A stretch of DNA of 54,578 bases. Origin: Chitinispirillaceae bacterium. Its GTDB lineage: Bacteria; Fibrobacterota; Chitinivibrionia; Chitinivibrionales; Chitinispirillaceae. Below the pieces are notes generated by a model, which saw only the letters and a program-made list of their open reading frames with translations, had not been told where the DNA came from and made no database searches. Location of the stretch: assembly GCA_016930275.1 (NCBI GenBank), contig JAFGHA010000255.1, positions 1 through 54,578 of the forward strand, written 5' to 3'. This document shows positions 24,596 to 32,743 of this stretch, piece by piece. A program made the position numbers and the translations under genes. Positions within the stretch are counted from its first letter, which is position 1. Every line of letters starts with the position of its first letter.

Positions 24596-26061
24596 CACTT
24601 CTGCTCCTTTGTCACGACGATCCGGCCGCCGGAAATTTCACTCACCATGACGGTATCTCCTTTATCAATAAACACGCCGTCTGCCACCACATCGTAAATG
24701 GTGTCACCGAACTGTGCCTTGCCGCTCGGACGAAGTGCGGTTTCCACGACTCCCGTTACACCGCATTTCAGCGACAATACGTTTTCCGGCGCGGCATGCG
24801 CATCGCTCAGCGTGGATTCCAGATAGGGCCCGCTCACCATTTTACCGAATCGCGGAAAGACGAATCTGAAAAACAGCACAATCAGCGTTACGGCTCCCAC
24901 AAGACTGCCGCTGGCGTACATCATGTTTCTCACCAGCAGCTGCTTTTCCCATGGAAATTCGGGACGCGGAAGTACGAATCCCTGCAGCGAGAGTACCATG
25001 CCGACAAGCAGACAACCGATTCCCGCGATTCCCGCCACTCCGAACCCGGGAAGCACGAACACCTCGACCGCAAGCAGTACTGCCCCGATCGCGAGCAGCA
25101 ACAGTTCAGTGTAATCGGCAAGACCGACCATATACTGGCTTAGAAATACCGTAGCCAGACAGACAATGCCGATAATTCCCGGCACTCCGAATCCCGGCGT
25201 CCTGATTTCGATATAGAGTGCCGCAAGACCGATCATCATAAGAATCGGAGCGATTTTACTGATAAATCCGACAAGTGTTTCCGACCAGCTTCGCTGCAAA
25301 CGGATAATCGTCGCCCCCTGAAGACCAAGCAATTCGAGTGCCTCATCGAACGAACCGACGCTGCCTTTTGAAAATCCGAGCTCGGCGGCTTCGACATCAT
25401 CCATGGTAAGCAGCTCACCGGAACGGACAATCGTCGATGTTGCAACAATTTTCTTTTTTTTCGCGGCGCTGAGGTCAGCCAGTCCGGTAGAGTCGAGATA
25501 CATGACCGTATCCGGAAATTCGACCTTGAACACCGCCATTTTTTCGGTGACCATTGACTCGGTAAGGGTTTCGTGATATCCGTTTCGCTTCGCGAGCGTG
25601 CGGAACTTCGCCCGTATGGGCGACTGGAATTTTTCTCCGAGCATTTTCGGCCCGTCATTCGACATGGTCAGAGGCGCCACATCTCCGATAGTCGTATTCT
25701 TTTTCATGACCATCCGGTCACAGGCAAGCGCGATAAGCGCTCCGGCACTGATCGCCTTGGTTTTGACATAAGCGACGGTCGGTATACCGGATACGTTGAC
25801 AATAGTGTCAACGATCTGAAAGGCGGCGTCGACCTCTCCCCCGTAGGTATCCATTTCAAGAACAGCGACCGCCCCCTGGTGTGTTCCAGCCTCCCGGACC
25901 GCCCTGTTTATGAATGCGGCCATTGCGGGACTCACCGTGCCTTCAACCGGTATCACCACGACTGTTTGTGCACCGTCCCCGCGCAGGGAATCGGTCGGTT
26001 CGGCAGCGCCGTGGCAAAGTGCGGCCGTGATCAGCATCAGCGGGAGGCGAAAAAAATTCAT
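24595..26061 (-). CDS. NfeD-type membrane serine protease (ClpP-class) with OB-fold
   Basis: This 488-residue protein has a signal peptide (MNFFRLPLMLITAALCHGAAE), an extracytoplasmic ClpP/crotonase-like protease domain, about five membrane helices and a C-terminal NfeD OB-fold (LKCGVTGVVETALRPSGKAQFGDTIYDVVADG). The catalytic serine is about Ser105 in KAISAGALIALACD, with the nearby KKNTTIGDVAP carrying the expected Lys region of the Ser-Lys dyad. Homologues cleave the C-terminal part of stomatin/flotillin partners. I chose ATG 26061 (signal peptide, AAAGGA upstream) over a TTG at 26085. It begins the protease-NfeD-floA operon. Confidence 0.93.
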   Translation of the reverse strand: MNFFRLPLMLITAALCHGAAEPTDSLRGDGAQTVVVIPVEGTVSPAMAAFINRAVREAGTHQGAVAVLEMDTYGGEVDAAFQIVDTIVNVSGIPTVAYVKTKAISAGALIALACDRMVMKKNTTIGDVAPLTMSNDGPKMLGEKFQSPIRAKFRTLAKRNGYHETLTESMVTEKMAVFKVEFPDTVMYLDSTGLADLSAAKKKKIVATSTIVRSGELLTMDDVEAAELGFSKGSVGSFDEALELLGLQGATIIRLQRSWSETLVGFISKIAPILMMIGLAALYIEIRTPGFGVPGIIGIVCLATVFLSQYMVGLADYTELLLLAIGAVLLAVEVFVLPGFGVAGIAGIGCLLVGMVLSLQGFVLPRPEFPWEKQLLVRNMMYASGSLVGAVTLIVLFFRFVFPRFGKMVSGPYLESTLSDAHAAPENVLSLKCGVTGVVETALRPSGKAQFGDTIYDVVADGVFIDKGDTVMVSEISGGRIVVTKEQK

Positions 26062-26104
26062 TACCGTCTTTTCCTTTGTTTCCAAGGGGGTTGAAGATTC
26101 TTAT

Positions 26105-26134
26105 GAAATACGTTTCCGCACCCTCGCATGTCAA
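26105..26134 (-). promoter_or_regulatory. Candidate promoter of the nfeD-floA operon
   Basis: On the minus strand TTGACA (26129-26134), an 18-nt spacer and TATTTC (26105-26110) precede the ATG at 26061 by about 44 nt. The -35 is perfect, the -10 poor. Confidence 0.3.
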
Positions 26135-26410
26135 ATTACCTAGGTGACCGTTTTTGCCGGCCCCGCTTGAAATCGTGTATATTTCAAGGTATACTTTTTT
26201 TTTTACCCTTGCGGGTAATAGGCGAAGGGTTCCGTTGTCTACCTACTCCATGAACGGCAGGCCGTACTGGTACCTCTACTGCTCAGTGCTTGCATATTTT
26301 TTCTGTAAACTCCGTCACTGTCGTCTCCTGCCACCGGCAACCGATTATCTCCCGGAACCGCTCACCGGCGCGACCGGACTCCATAGATCTCATTAACCCG
26401 GAAAATACCC
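26135..26410. other. Divergent spacer between the nfeD operon and glgC
   Basis: This stretch holds the 5' region of glgC. A GTATATTTC run near 26178-26186 and a small TTACCC/GGGTAA hairpin (26203-26218) after a T-run are visible, but neither is a clear promoter or terminator. No gene is supported. Confidence 0.3.
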
Positions 26411-27673
26411 ATGCAATTTCCACACAGTATCGGCTACCCCAATGTACTGGGCATGATCATGGCGGGAGGAGAGGGTTCACGCCTTCACTCCTTAACACAG
26501 GAACGGGCGAAGCCTGCCGTCTACTTCGGCGGCAAATACCGCATTATCGACTTCGTTCTCAACAACTTCATCAATTCGGGCATCTTTAAAATAAAAGTGC
26601 TTACCCAGTTCAAATCCGATTCACTCATCAAACATCTGACTACCGGATGGAACCTCAACCGGATGCTCGGGCAGTATATCGATCCGGTACCCGCGCAGAT
26701 GCGTACCGGAAAGAAATGGTATCAGGGTACCGCCGATGCCGTTTTTCAGAATATCAACCTTATTGAAGATGAGGCTCCCGATTACGTCGCCGTGTTCGGG
26801 GCCGACCATATTTACAAAATGGATATTTCCCGGATGCTCAATTTTCACCGGCAGGTAGGAGCGGTCGCGACGGTCGGTGCCATTCCCCGCCCCATCGAAG
26901 CCACCTCTTCGTTCGGAATTATCGAGATCGATCACAGCGGCCGAATGATCGGATTCGAGGAGAAACCGAAAAAACCCAAACCGATACCGGGCAATCCCGG
27001 CAAAGCGCTTGTATCGATGGGAAATTATATCTTCAATAAAAAGTTTCTTGTTCGTGAACTTTTCAACGATGCGTCCCTCACCGCCTCCTCACACGATTTC
27101 GGGAAAGACGTGATACCGAAAATTTTTCCTGAATACCCGATCTATGTTTACGACTTCTCCAACAACAGCATTCCGGGTGATCTTCCGGAGCAGTGCATGT
27201 ACTGGGAGGATGTCGGTACCCTCGAAACATATTTCGCCGCGAATATGACCCTTCGGGATGTGGTTCCCGAAATCAACCTGTACAACGAATTGTGGCCGAT
27301 TCGGACGGCACCCGCACAATCACCACCCGCAAAATTCATTTTTGACGGAGAAGGAGACGAAAAACGCCGGGGCGAAGCGATTGATTCGATCGTTTCCGGC
27401 GGATGCATCATCAGCGGCGGTCGGGTACTCCGCTCGGTACTCTCCCGCGGAGTCCGTGTTCACAGCCTCGCACAGGTCGAAGATTGTATAATCTTTCCTG
27501 ATGTTGATATCGGTGCCAAAGCCCGCATAAAACGCTGTATTATCGATCGTGGAGTAACTATCGACACGGGAGATATCATTGGTTACGATCCCGAAAAAGA
27601 CCGCAAACGTTTTTATGTCAGTGATACAGGAATCGTCGTCATCGCTCACCCCTCCCGTAACCTTCAGGTGTAA
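26411..27673 (+). CDS. glgC: Glucose-1-phosphate adenylyltransferase
   Basis: This 420-residue enzyme makes ADP-glucose from glucose 1-phosphate and ATP, the committed step of bacterial glycogen synthesis. VLGMIMAGGEGSRLHSLTQERAKPAVYFGGKYRIIDFVLNN is the nucleotidyltransferase signature, with KWYQGTADAVFQN, VAVFGADHIYKMD, GFEEKP and YWEDVGTLETY downstream. The C-terminal left-handed helix region (GGCIISGGRVLRSVLSRGVRV, IIDRGVTIDTGDIIGYD) is complete. Length is usual for the family. Glycogen storage fits the plant-fibre- or chitin-degrading relatives suggested by other genes. No glgA or glgB lies beside it. Confidence 0.96.
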   Translation: MQFPHSIGYPNVLGMIMAGGEGSRLHSLTQERAKPAVYFGGKYRIIDFVLNNFINSGIFKIKVLTQFKSDSLIKHLTTGWNLNRMLGQYIDPVPAQMRTGKKWYQGTADAVFQNINLIEDEAPDYVAVFGADHIYKMDISRMLNFHRQVGAVATVGAIPRPIEATSSFGIIEIDHSGRMIGFEEKPKKPKPIPGNPGKALVSMGNYIFNKKFLVRELFNDASLTASSHDFGKDVIPKIFPEYPIYVYDFSNNSIPGDLPEQCMYWEDVGTLETYFAANMTLRDVVPEINLYNELWPIRTAPAQSPPAKFIFDGEGDEKRRGEAIDSIVSGGCIISGGRVLRSVLSRGVRVHSLAQVEDCIIFPDVDIGAKARIKRCIIDRGVTIDTGDIIGYDPEKDRKRFYVSDTGIVVIAHPSRNLQV

Positions 27674-27877
27674 CCTGTTGTCGTTGTTCCATTATCATGG
27701 TATACTTATTAATAGAATCGTTGGCTCCCGTCACCTTGATTTTTTACCGCTGGAGAGGTGTACCAGGGAGAACTAACTGAAATCTTCACATACTACTGGC
27801 GAGAGGGCTTCAAACTGATGTAGTTTTTTAGTATCGTTGAGTGCGTCTGACTATTAAATCGATTAAATTGTGAACTT

Positions 27878-28717
27878 ATGTCAATAAAAGCTGAAACACT
27901 CTATTTTCGGGACATCAACCGGTACCGGGTTCTCACCGAACCTCAGGAACGTGAGCTTGTACTTCGTGTCCAGCAGAATGAGGAAGGAGCGATCAACGAA
28001 CTGATCACCGCCAACCTTCGTTTTGTGGTAAGTGTAGCCCGCCGGTACCGCGGAAGAGGACTCAGCTACCTTGAGCTTATCAATGAAGGAAACGTTGGGC
28101 TTTTAAAGGCGGCCAAACGCTTCGATATGGGAATGAACGTCAAGTTTATCTCCTATGCCGTGTGGTGGATACGGCAGTCGATCCAGAAAGCGCTGTTTGA
28201 ACAGGCCGGCACCGTCCGTATTCCTCCGAACAAGATCGCACTGATCAATAAATTCAAGCAGGCACTTGACCGTAATCTCGGCAACTTTGAAAAAACCATC
28301 ACCATGGAGCCGTTTTGTGATCATGAGACGGAAATTGTCGAGATTATGGAAAAACTCCGCGGTATCTCTCTCGATGCTCCCCTCTCCACGAACAATCAGG
28401 ATGAAAACAGCTCCGCGACACTGCAGGATATTCTCGGTGAAGACCCCGACCAGGATGGTGAAAGTGAACGCAAGGAACTCGGCTCGGTACTTGATGGTGT
28501 GCTGCAGAATATCACCAGTCGTGAAGAACGCATTCTCCGCATGTACTACGGTTTAAATTTCTCACGACAGTTTACCCTCGAAGAAATCGGCAGGGAACTC
28601 AAACTTACCCGTGAACGGGTCCGGCTTATCCGTGACCGCTCATTGCGTAAACTTTTTCAGAATCCCTCCTCCCGGGCTCAGCTCTCGCCGTTTATTGATG
28701 ACTCACGCACGTCATAA
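27878..28717 (+). CDS. Group-2 RNA polymerase sigma-70 factor
   Basis: This 279-residue RpoD/SigA-like sigma factor lacks region 1.1. Region 1.2 is ETLYFRDINRYRVLTEPQERELV. Region 2 runs from NLRFVVSVARRYRGRGLSYLELINEGNVGLLKAAKRFD to FISYAVWWIRQSIQKAL. Region 3 follows, and region 4 is TLEEIGRELKLTRERVRLIRDRSLRKL with the helix-turn-helix. It recognises -10/-35 promoters, probably those of a secondary programme or the housekeeping set; which one cannot be told from sequence. There is no anti-sigma gene nearby. The next gene starts 15 nt later, so the two are probably one transcript. Confidence 0.93.
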   Translation: MSIKAETLYFRDINRYRVLTEPQERELVLRVQQNEEGAINELITANLRFVVSVARRYRGRGLSYLELINEGNVGLLKAAKRFDMGMNVKFISYAVWWIRQSIQKALFEQAGTVRIPPNKIALINKFKQALDRNLGNFEKTITMEPFCDHETEIVEIMEKLRGISLDAPLSTNNQDENSSATLQDILGEDPDQDGESERKELGSVLDGVLQNITSREERILRMYYGLNFSRQFTLEEIGRELKLTRERVRLIRDRSLRKLFQNPSSRAQLSPFIDDSRTS

Positions 28718-28732
28718 CAGTATAGTTAAAGC

Positions 28733-29182
28733 ATGGATTGGCTCTGGAAGCATAAGCTGGTGCTCGTGCTGGGTATCGTTGCAGTTGCCTACTGGTTTTA
28801 CAACCCGGCGGATCGCTTCGGGTATGTACGTAAAGGACTGATCGTTTACAACAGGATTCCCGTCGCCTTTTTCGACTGTTATATTGATCCCGACGGAAAG
28901 CTGTTTCTCGAATCCGATCTTTCGGTACCGAATAACCAGAATTACTGGTTTGAACAGCACTTTTCAAATTATCAGAATCACACGCCGAATACGGCGATCC
29001 CGCTTTACATCGGCACGGGATTTGACGGTGCGAAACAGTTTCATCCGAACGAAGAGATGCTCAGAAAGTGTCGTATTCGTGGGTTTGAACCGGCCATCAT
29101 GTCCTCCGGTGCTGCGATTACCCGATTCAACGGGTTACGGCAGCAGCAGAAAAAATGCGCACTGTTGCTCAAGCTTCATTGA
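28733..29182 (+). CDS. Membrane-anchored Mth938-like domain protein
   Basis: This 149-residue protein has one N-terminal membrane helix (KLVLVLGIVAVAYWFY). Its second half looks like the Mth938 fold: PLYIGTGFDGAKQFHPNEEMLRKCRIRGFEPAIMSSGAAITRFNGLRQQQKKCALLLKLH. The spacing of the GTG loop, the Gly in the RG turn, the short strand, the N-x-L helix and the terminal A-L-L-L strand all fit that family (related to NDUFAF3). Membrane anchoring of this domain is unusual. It sits 15 nt after the sigma-factor gene. Function is unknown. Confidence 0.68.
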   Translation: MDWLWKHKLVLVLGIVAVAYWFYNPADRFGYVRKGLIVYNRIPVAFFDCYIDPDGKLFLESDLSVPNNQNYWFEQHFSNYQNHTPNTAIPLYIGTGFDGAKQFHPNEEMLRKCRIRGFEPAIMSSGAAITRFNGLRQQQKKCALLLKLH

Positions 29183-29224
29183 AGGCAGGGGTTTCCTGCA
29201 GTTCACTACTTCGGCGTTTCCGGA

Positions 29225-29761
29225 TCACCAGGTAATCTTTCCTCCGATAATCGGCAGAATACCGCATGGTCTGATCTCCTGAAACGCTATGCCGTTGAAA
29301 CGGTATTCAAGCACCGGTTGACTATTAAAAACATTGATCACCTCGACGAACAATTCCATAGTACAGCGACGGATCGCGAGTTCACAACCGTATCGCGCGT
29401 GGGTTGCGAACAGACGATCAAACCGCCGTGAATAATACTGCTGTCGCGGCTCGAACACTGATGATTTACGACCGATACAATCGGCTACGATAATTTCCGG
29501 ACAGTACGGTCTCCCCCCGTTGACCCGGGCACTGACCGATACATGGTGCCGGTGCAGCAGTCGGACTCCTGCCGAAAGTGCTCCGGTATAACGGATATTG
29601 GTCCAGTCATCATACCATTTTCCGTCGCTGTAGCGGTTTTTGACATCAAAGAGCGATCCTCCCGCCGAATACGTAAACAGGCCCTTTTCTTCCCCGGAAA
29701 GCATTACCTCGACCCCGAAGGATTTCCTTCGTCCGTTCTGTCGGGAAAGCACCGGTTGCAA
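29225..29761 (-). pseudogene. TonB-dependent receptor C-terminal remnant
   Basis: This 178-residue frame is the end of a TonB-dependent receptor barrel. It contains RKSFGVEVMLSGEEKGLFTYSAGGSLFD and YSDGKWYDDWTNIRYTGALSAGV, NGGRPYCPEIIV, ELFVEVINVFNSQPVLEYRFNG, and ends PIIGGKITW, with a terminal aromatic residue as required for barrel insertion. The frame starts at a TTG right after an in-frame TGA, with no signal peptide, plug domain or remaining barrel upstream in any frame I could see. The gene has probably lost its 5' three quarters and is not functional. Confidence 0.75.
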
Positions 29762-30271
29762 TCAGACAGAGAACCATTTTCCGGCAGAAGTGTCCGTACA
29801 TGCGGAAGTGACTCCTTTTTCCTGTAAATCCGGCACATCGTGATACTATGATACGGAACTCCGGAAGTGACCGGACGATTCATCTGATAAAAACATACAA
29901 TGATTTTGAAGCGATACCGGAGACATGGATAACAAACTGTTTTCTCCGAGAAAACAGCATCGTTTTTTTACAAAACGAACTGACAATACATGCCGCAGAG
30001 AGAAATAATCTCCTGTTTTCAGCACTTGCTATCTGGCACTCTGCATTAACATCGTACCGCACCGCAAAAATGAAAAAACCGGAATTTCCGCTACCCGGAA
30101 TGCCCCCACAGCAATGTAGCGGTCTGCCATGGAAATGAGGGTATCGGAGGAAGTATCCCGCGCGAACTGATTCTGAGACTAGAGGAGTCCTTCAACAAAG
30201 CGTAGTAACAATCGCAAACCGGCAACCGATGAAACGGAATATCCGACAAATACCATAAGGAGCAACGGAGG
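29762..30271. other. Gene-free stretch after the receptor remnant
   Basis: This 510-nt region carries only short open frames with no family resemblance. It lies where the missing 5' part of the TonB-dependent receptor should be, so it is probably deletion scar or decayed sequence. Confidence 0.45.
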
Positions 30272-30640
30272 TTAACGGGTACCGGAATACTTTTCAACCG
30301 GTACCAGGAAGGGTTTCTTGAGTTTCACACCGAAAGCATCTGCAGATTTGGTGCCTTCCGGCCAGACTTCGAGTACGTAATATCGTCCGATTTCCATGAT
30401 ATTCACCTGACAGGTGTATTGTTGCGCACCGGTGAGCAGATGCCGTCTGACAAGAGCACGCACGATTCTCCTTTTAAGCTTCGCATCCTGGGTGGTATAC
30501 GGGACGGTTTCCCGGTTATCCACATGCAGTACCCTGCCGCCGGATGCACACCCGGCCAGCGCAAGGAAAAGGCATGCGGCCCCGGTAATCAGGACATGCC
30601 TGCCGGTTTTTCCTAGAGAAATCCCCCGACCGTATTTCAT
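30272..30640 (-). CDS. Small lipoprotein at the end of the O-acetylation operon
   Basis: This 122-residue protein starts MKYGRGISLGKTGRHVLITGAACLFLALAGC, a signal peptide with lipobox LAGC. The mature part is basic and about 90 residues long (RRIVRALVRRHLLTGAQQYTCQVNIMEIGRYYVLEVWP). An upstream ATG at 30709 with GGGGAG before it lies 3 nt past the stop codon of the preceding gene and would add 23 residues; it is possible that translation begins there by coupling, although the signal peptide fits the shorter form better. I do not recognise the family. Its place suggests an accessory role in polymer acetylation. Confidence 0.65.
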   Translation of the reverse strand: MKYGRGISLGKTGRHVLITGAACLFLALAGCASGGRVLHVDNRETVPYTTQDAKLKRRIVRALVRRHLLTGAQQYTCQVNIMEIGRYYVLEVWPEGTKSADAFGVKLKKPFLVPVEKYSGTR

Positions 30641-30712
30641 ACCGGTGCATGAAGCGCATGTAAAAAGGAATGCGGCGGTGCCGTCACCTGCCCGAGGGCT
30701 GCGTACCATCCG

Positions 30713-32743
30713 TTACTCCCCCTCGCGCAGCGGGTCCCACCCCTGAGAATAATCATAGAGGTCGCGTGCGACCATAAGATACACCACGACCCGTTTACGA
30801 TCGAGATATTTACCGCGGCTCCGGAGCATTTTCTGTCTGACCATCGGTCCCCCGCCCCAGCTGGTGATGATATCCACCGGCAATCGGCATCGCGCGGCGA
30901 TATGCGATCCGATACCGGCGCTCTTGCAGTCCACCAGTTCGAACACACCGGTAAAACTGTCGCCGATAAGCAGAATCGGACCCCCGATATGATTTCCCCG
31001 GTAAGGGGTACCATCCGGATTGAAAACTCTGCGGACCGCTATTGATTGCGGTTTGTACACAGCCTGCCGGTCGGTGGGAAGCCGGTCCGCCAGATCTCCG
31101 CTCCGTTGAACGATCGTGTCCCGGAGGGTATAGGCGACCGTATCCATGCCGCGTTTGTACCAGGAGTACTCTCGTATGCGACCGGCGATCAGATCCGCGG
31201 CGATCTCCATACCCCTGCCGGTCCAGTGAGTATCCTGTTTCTGGTACAGAAACATTCCTGAAAGTGAATCTTTTTCCCGCGCATCAAGGTACGCGGGAAG
31301 CAGATCGATCACCTCCACTCCCGCCTGCTGCAGATCGGCGAAAAACTTTCTGCCGTACGGCGTGAGTATCGGCACGTTCGGAGCAGGAATCGAGTCACTA
31401 AGATACCGGTAATACACTTCCTCCTTGTTCGGTACGGCGACAAACAGCAGATCGACTCCCTGACTGTTCAGATAATTTTTCAGTTCGGTAATATGGGGGA
31501 GCGGATTGCGGAAGAGCGCCTGCTGTCCGATATCGCCACTCAGTATATAATCGAACGATTTCCTGAAGAAAAGCCAGCCGTCGTTGCCCTCAAGCCCCAT
31601 CTGTTCGGGAGGAAAGGTCAGGAGCCAGGAACGCACTCCGTCAAAAAACGGATAGTTCGCTTCCTCCCACTTTTTGTAGGAACCGTAGCGTGCCACTTCC
31701 GATGAAAAAACACGGCTGTTTTTTCTGAAATTATCGGAAAGCACCGCCTCAGCGATTCCCGCCTCACTCCGTGGAGTTGAAGGGGGGGCCTCTCGCGCAA
31801 CAGGGGTCTCCGGCGGCGTCTCGACGATGTACACATTGTAAATCGGTCGATCAGGTGAAAACGGCTTTCCTTCAACCACCGCCAGAGGGCTGGTGACGGC
31901 AAGTCCGTCAAGCTCGCGGACGATTCGCCGTTTCGTGCGTTTATCGGGCCAGACCCCGTCTTCACCCAGATCGAGAATATCGGTATTGCGGGTGGGATAC
32001 CAGTAGGAAGCAAGGTCGGTTATCCAGTCGGTCATCTGCTGGCGATCAAGCAGTGTCACGGTATAGTCATGCTTCACCCATGCGACAATTTTCGCGAGCG
32101 AATCGGCATTCATGGCATCGATATTGAGTTTCCCGTAGAGTTCGCGGTACCCGTCACCGTCCTCATCCTCTAGCTGCCGCACGAAACTCACCCAGGGAGC
32201 GAACTCGATTTTCACCCAGAATTCCGGCAGGTGCTCCTGTTCGTGAAGATAGATGGTCGCCACCTCCTGGTAGGGCTGATACACCTCGGGGTCGGCCCAT
32301 TTGTACCCGTTGATCCTGCCGACCACCCCCTGCAGAAAATCGTCCTTCACCACCTGCCACGAGCGTTTATTGAAGGGTTTCCAGGCCATCGGACGGTCCT
32401 TTTCCTCTTTGGAAAGAGGCGTGGCTCCGAGGTTTTTCACCGGAAATTTCAGAGCACCTTCAAACGTCAATCCATTCACCGCAATGGACGACGGGTTTTT
32501 CTTCGGTTTCTTTCCGGGTGGATCATGGAGAACGGGGTTGCGGTCATAAGCGGCAAAATCCAGATTCGCCGCGGTGGGAACGTCGATTTTCCGCACGATA
32601 ACGGATGATTTGAGCCGTTTGAAACCCGGAACAAGTTCCTGATACGGTACCGCGCCAACTGCAATCGGCAGCACGGCGATAAGAAAAACCTGAAATCCGG
32701 TAAATGCCCTCAGACTGCAGGAAATCGACCGATGGCCCTTCAT
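30713..32743 (-). CDS. AlgX/AlgJ-like SGNH acetyltransferase with large N-terminal extension
   Basis: This 676-residue exported protein has a C-terminal SGNH-type O-acetylation domain. The Asp-His pair is DTHWTGRG at about D504/H506, and the nucleophile is about Ser596 in LLIGDSFTGVF. In AlgX/AlgJ these residues move acetyl groups to a polysaccharide. The first ~330 residues after the signal/anchor (SLRAFTGFQVFLIAVLPIAVGAVPY) are not part of that fold; they contain LEDEDGDGYRELYGKL, an EF-hand/dockerin-like calcium-loop pattern, and acidic W-rich stretches. I do not recognise this N-terminal domain. ATG 32743 overlaps the previous TGA (ATGA). Confidence 0.82.
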   Translation of the reverse strand: MKGHRSISCSLRAFTGFQVFLIAVLPIAVGAVPYQELVPGFKRLKSSVIVRKIDVPTAANLDFAAYDRNPVLHDPPGKKPKKNPSSIAVNGLTFEGALKFPVKNLGATPLSKEEKDRPMAWKPFNKRSWQVVKDDFLQGVVGRINGYKWADPEVYQPYQEVATIYLHEQEHLPEFWVKIEFAPWVSFVRQLEDEDGDGYRELYGKLNIDAMNADSLAKIVAWVKHDYTVTLLDRQQMTDWITDLASYWYPTRNTDILDLGEDGVWPDKRTKRRIVRELDGLAVTSPLAVVEGKPFSPDRPIYNVYIVETPPETPVAREAPPSTPRSEAGIAEAVLSDNFRKNSRVFSSEVARYGSYKKWEEANYPFFDGVRSWLLTFPPEQMGLEGNDGWLFFRKSFDYILSGDIGQQALFRNPLPHITELKNYLNSQGVDLLFVAVPNKEEVYYRYLSDSIPAPNVPILTPYGRKFFADLQQAGVEVIDLLPAYLDAREKDSLSGMFLYQKQDTHWTGRGMEIAADLIAGRIREYSWYKRGMDTVAYTLRDTIVQRSGDLADRLPTDRQAVYKPQSIAVRRVFNPDGTPYRGNHIGGPILLIGDSFTGVFELVDCKSAGIGSHIAARCRLPVDIITSWGGGPMVRQKMLRSRGKYLDRKRVVVYLMVARDLYDYSQGWDPLREGE

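Noticed and set aside
26203..26218. TTACCC/GGGTAA hairpin near a T-run as a terminator
   Set aside because: The T-run precedes the stem on the plus strand and becomes an A-run after it on the minus strand, so neither orientation makes a terminator.
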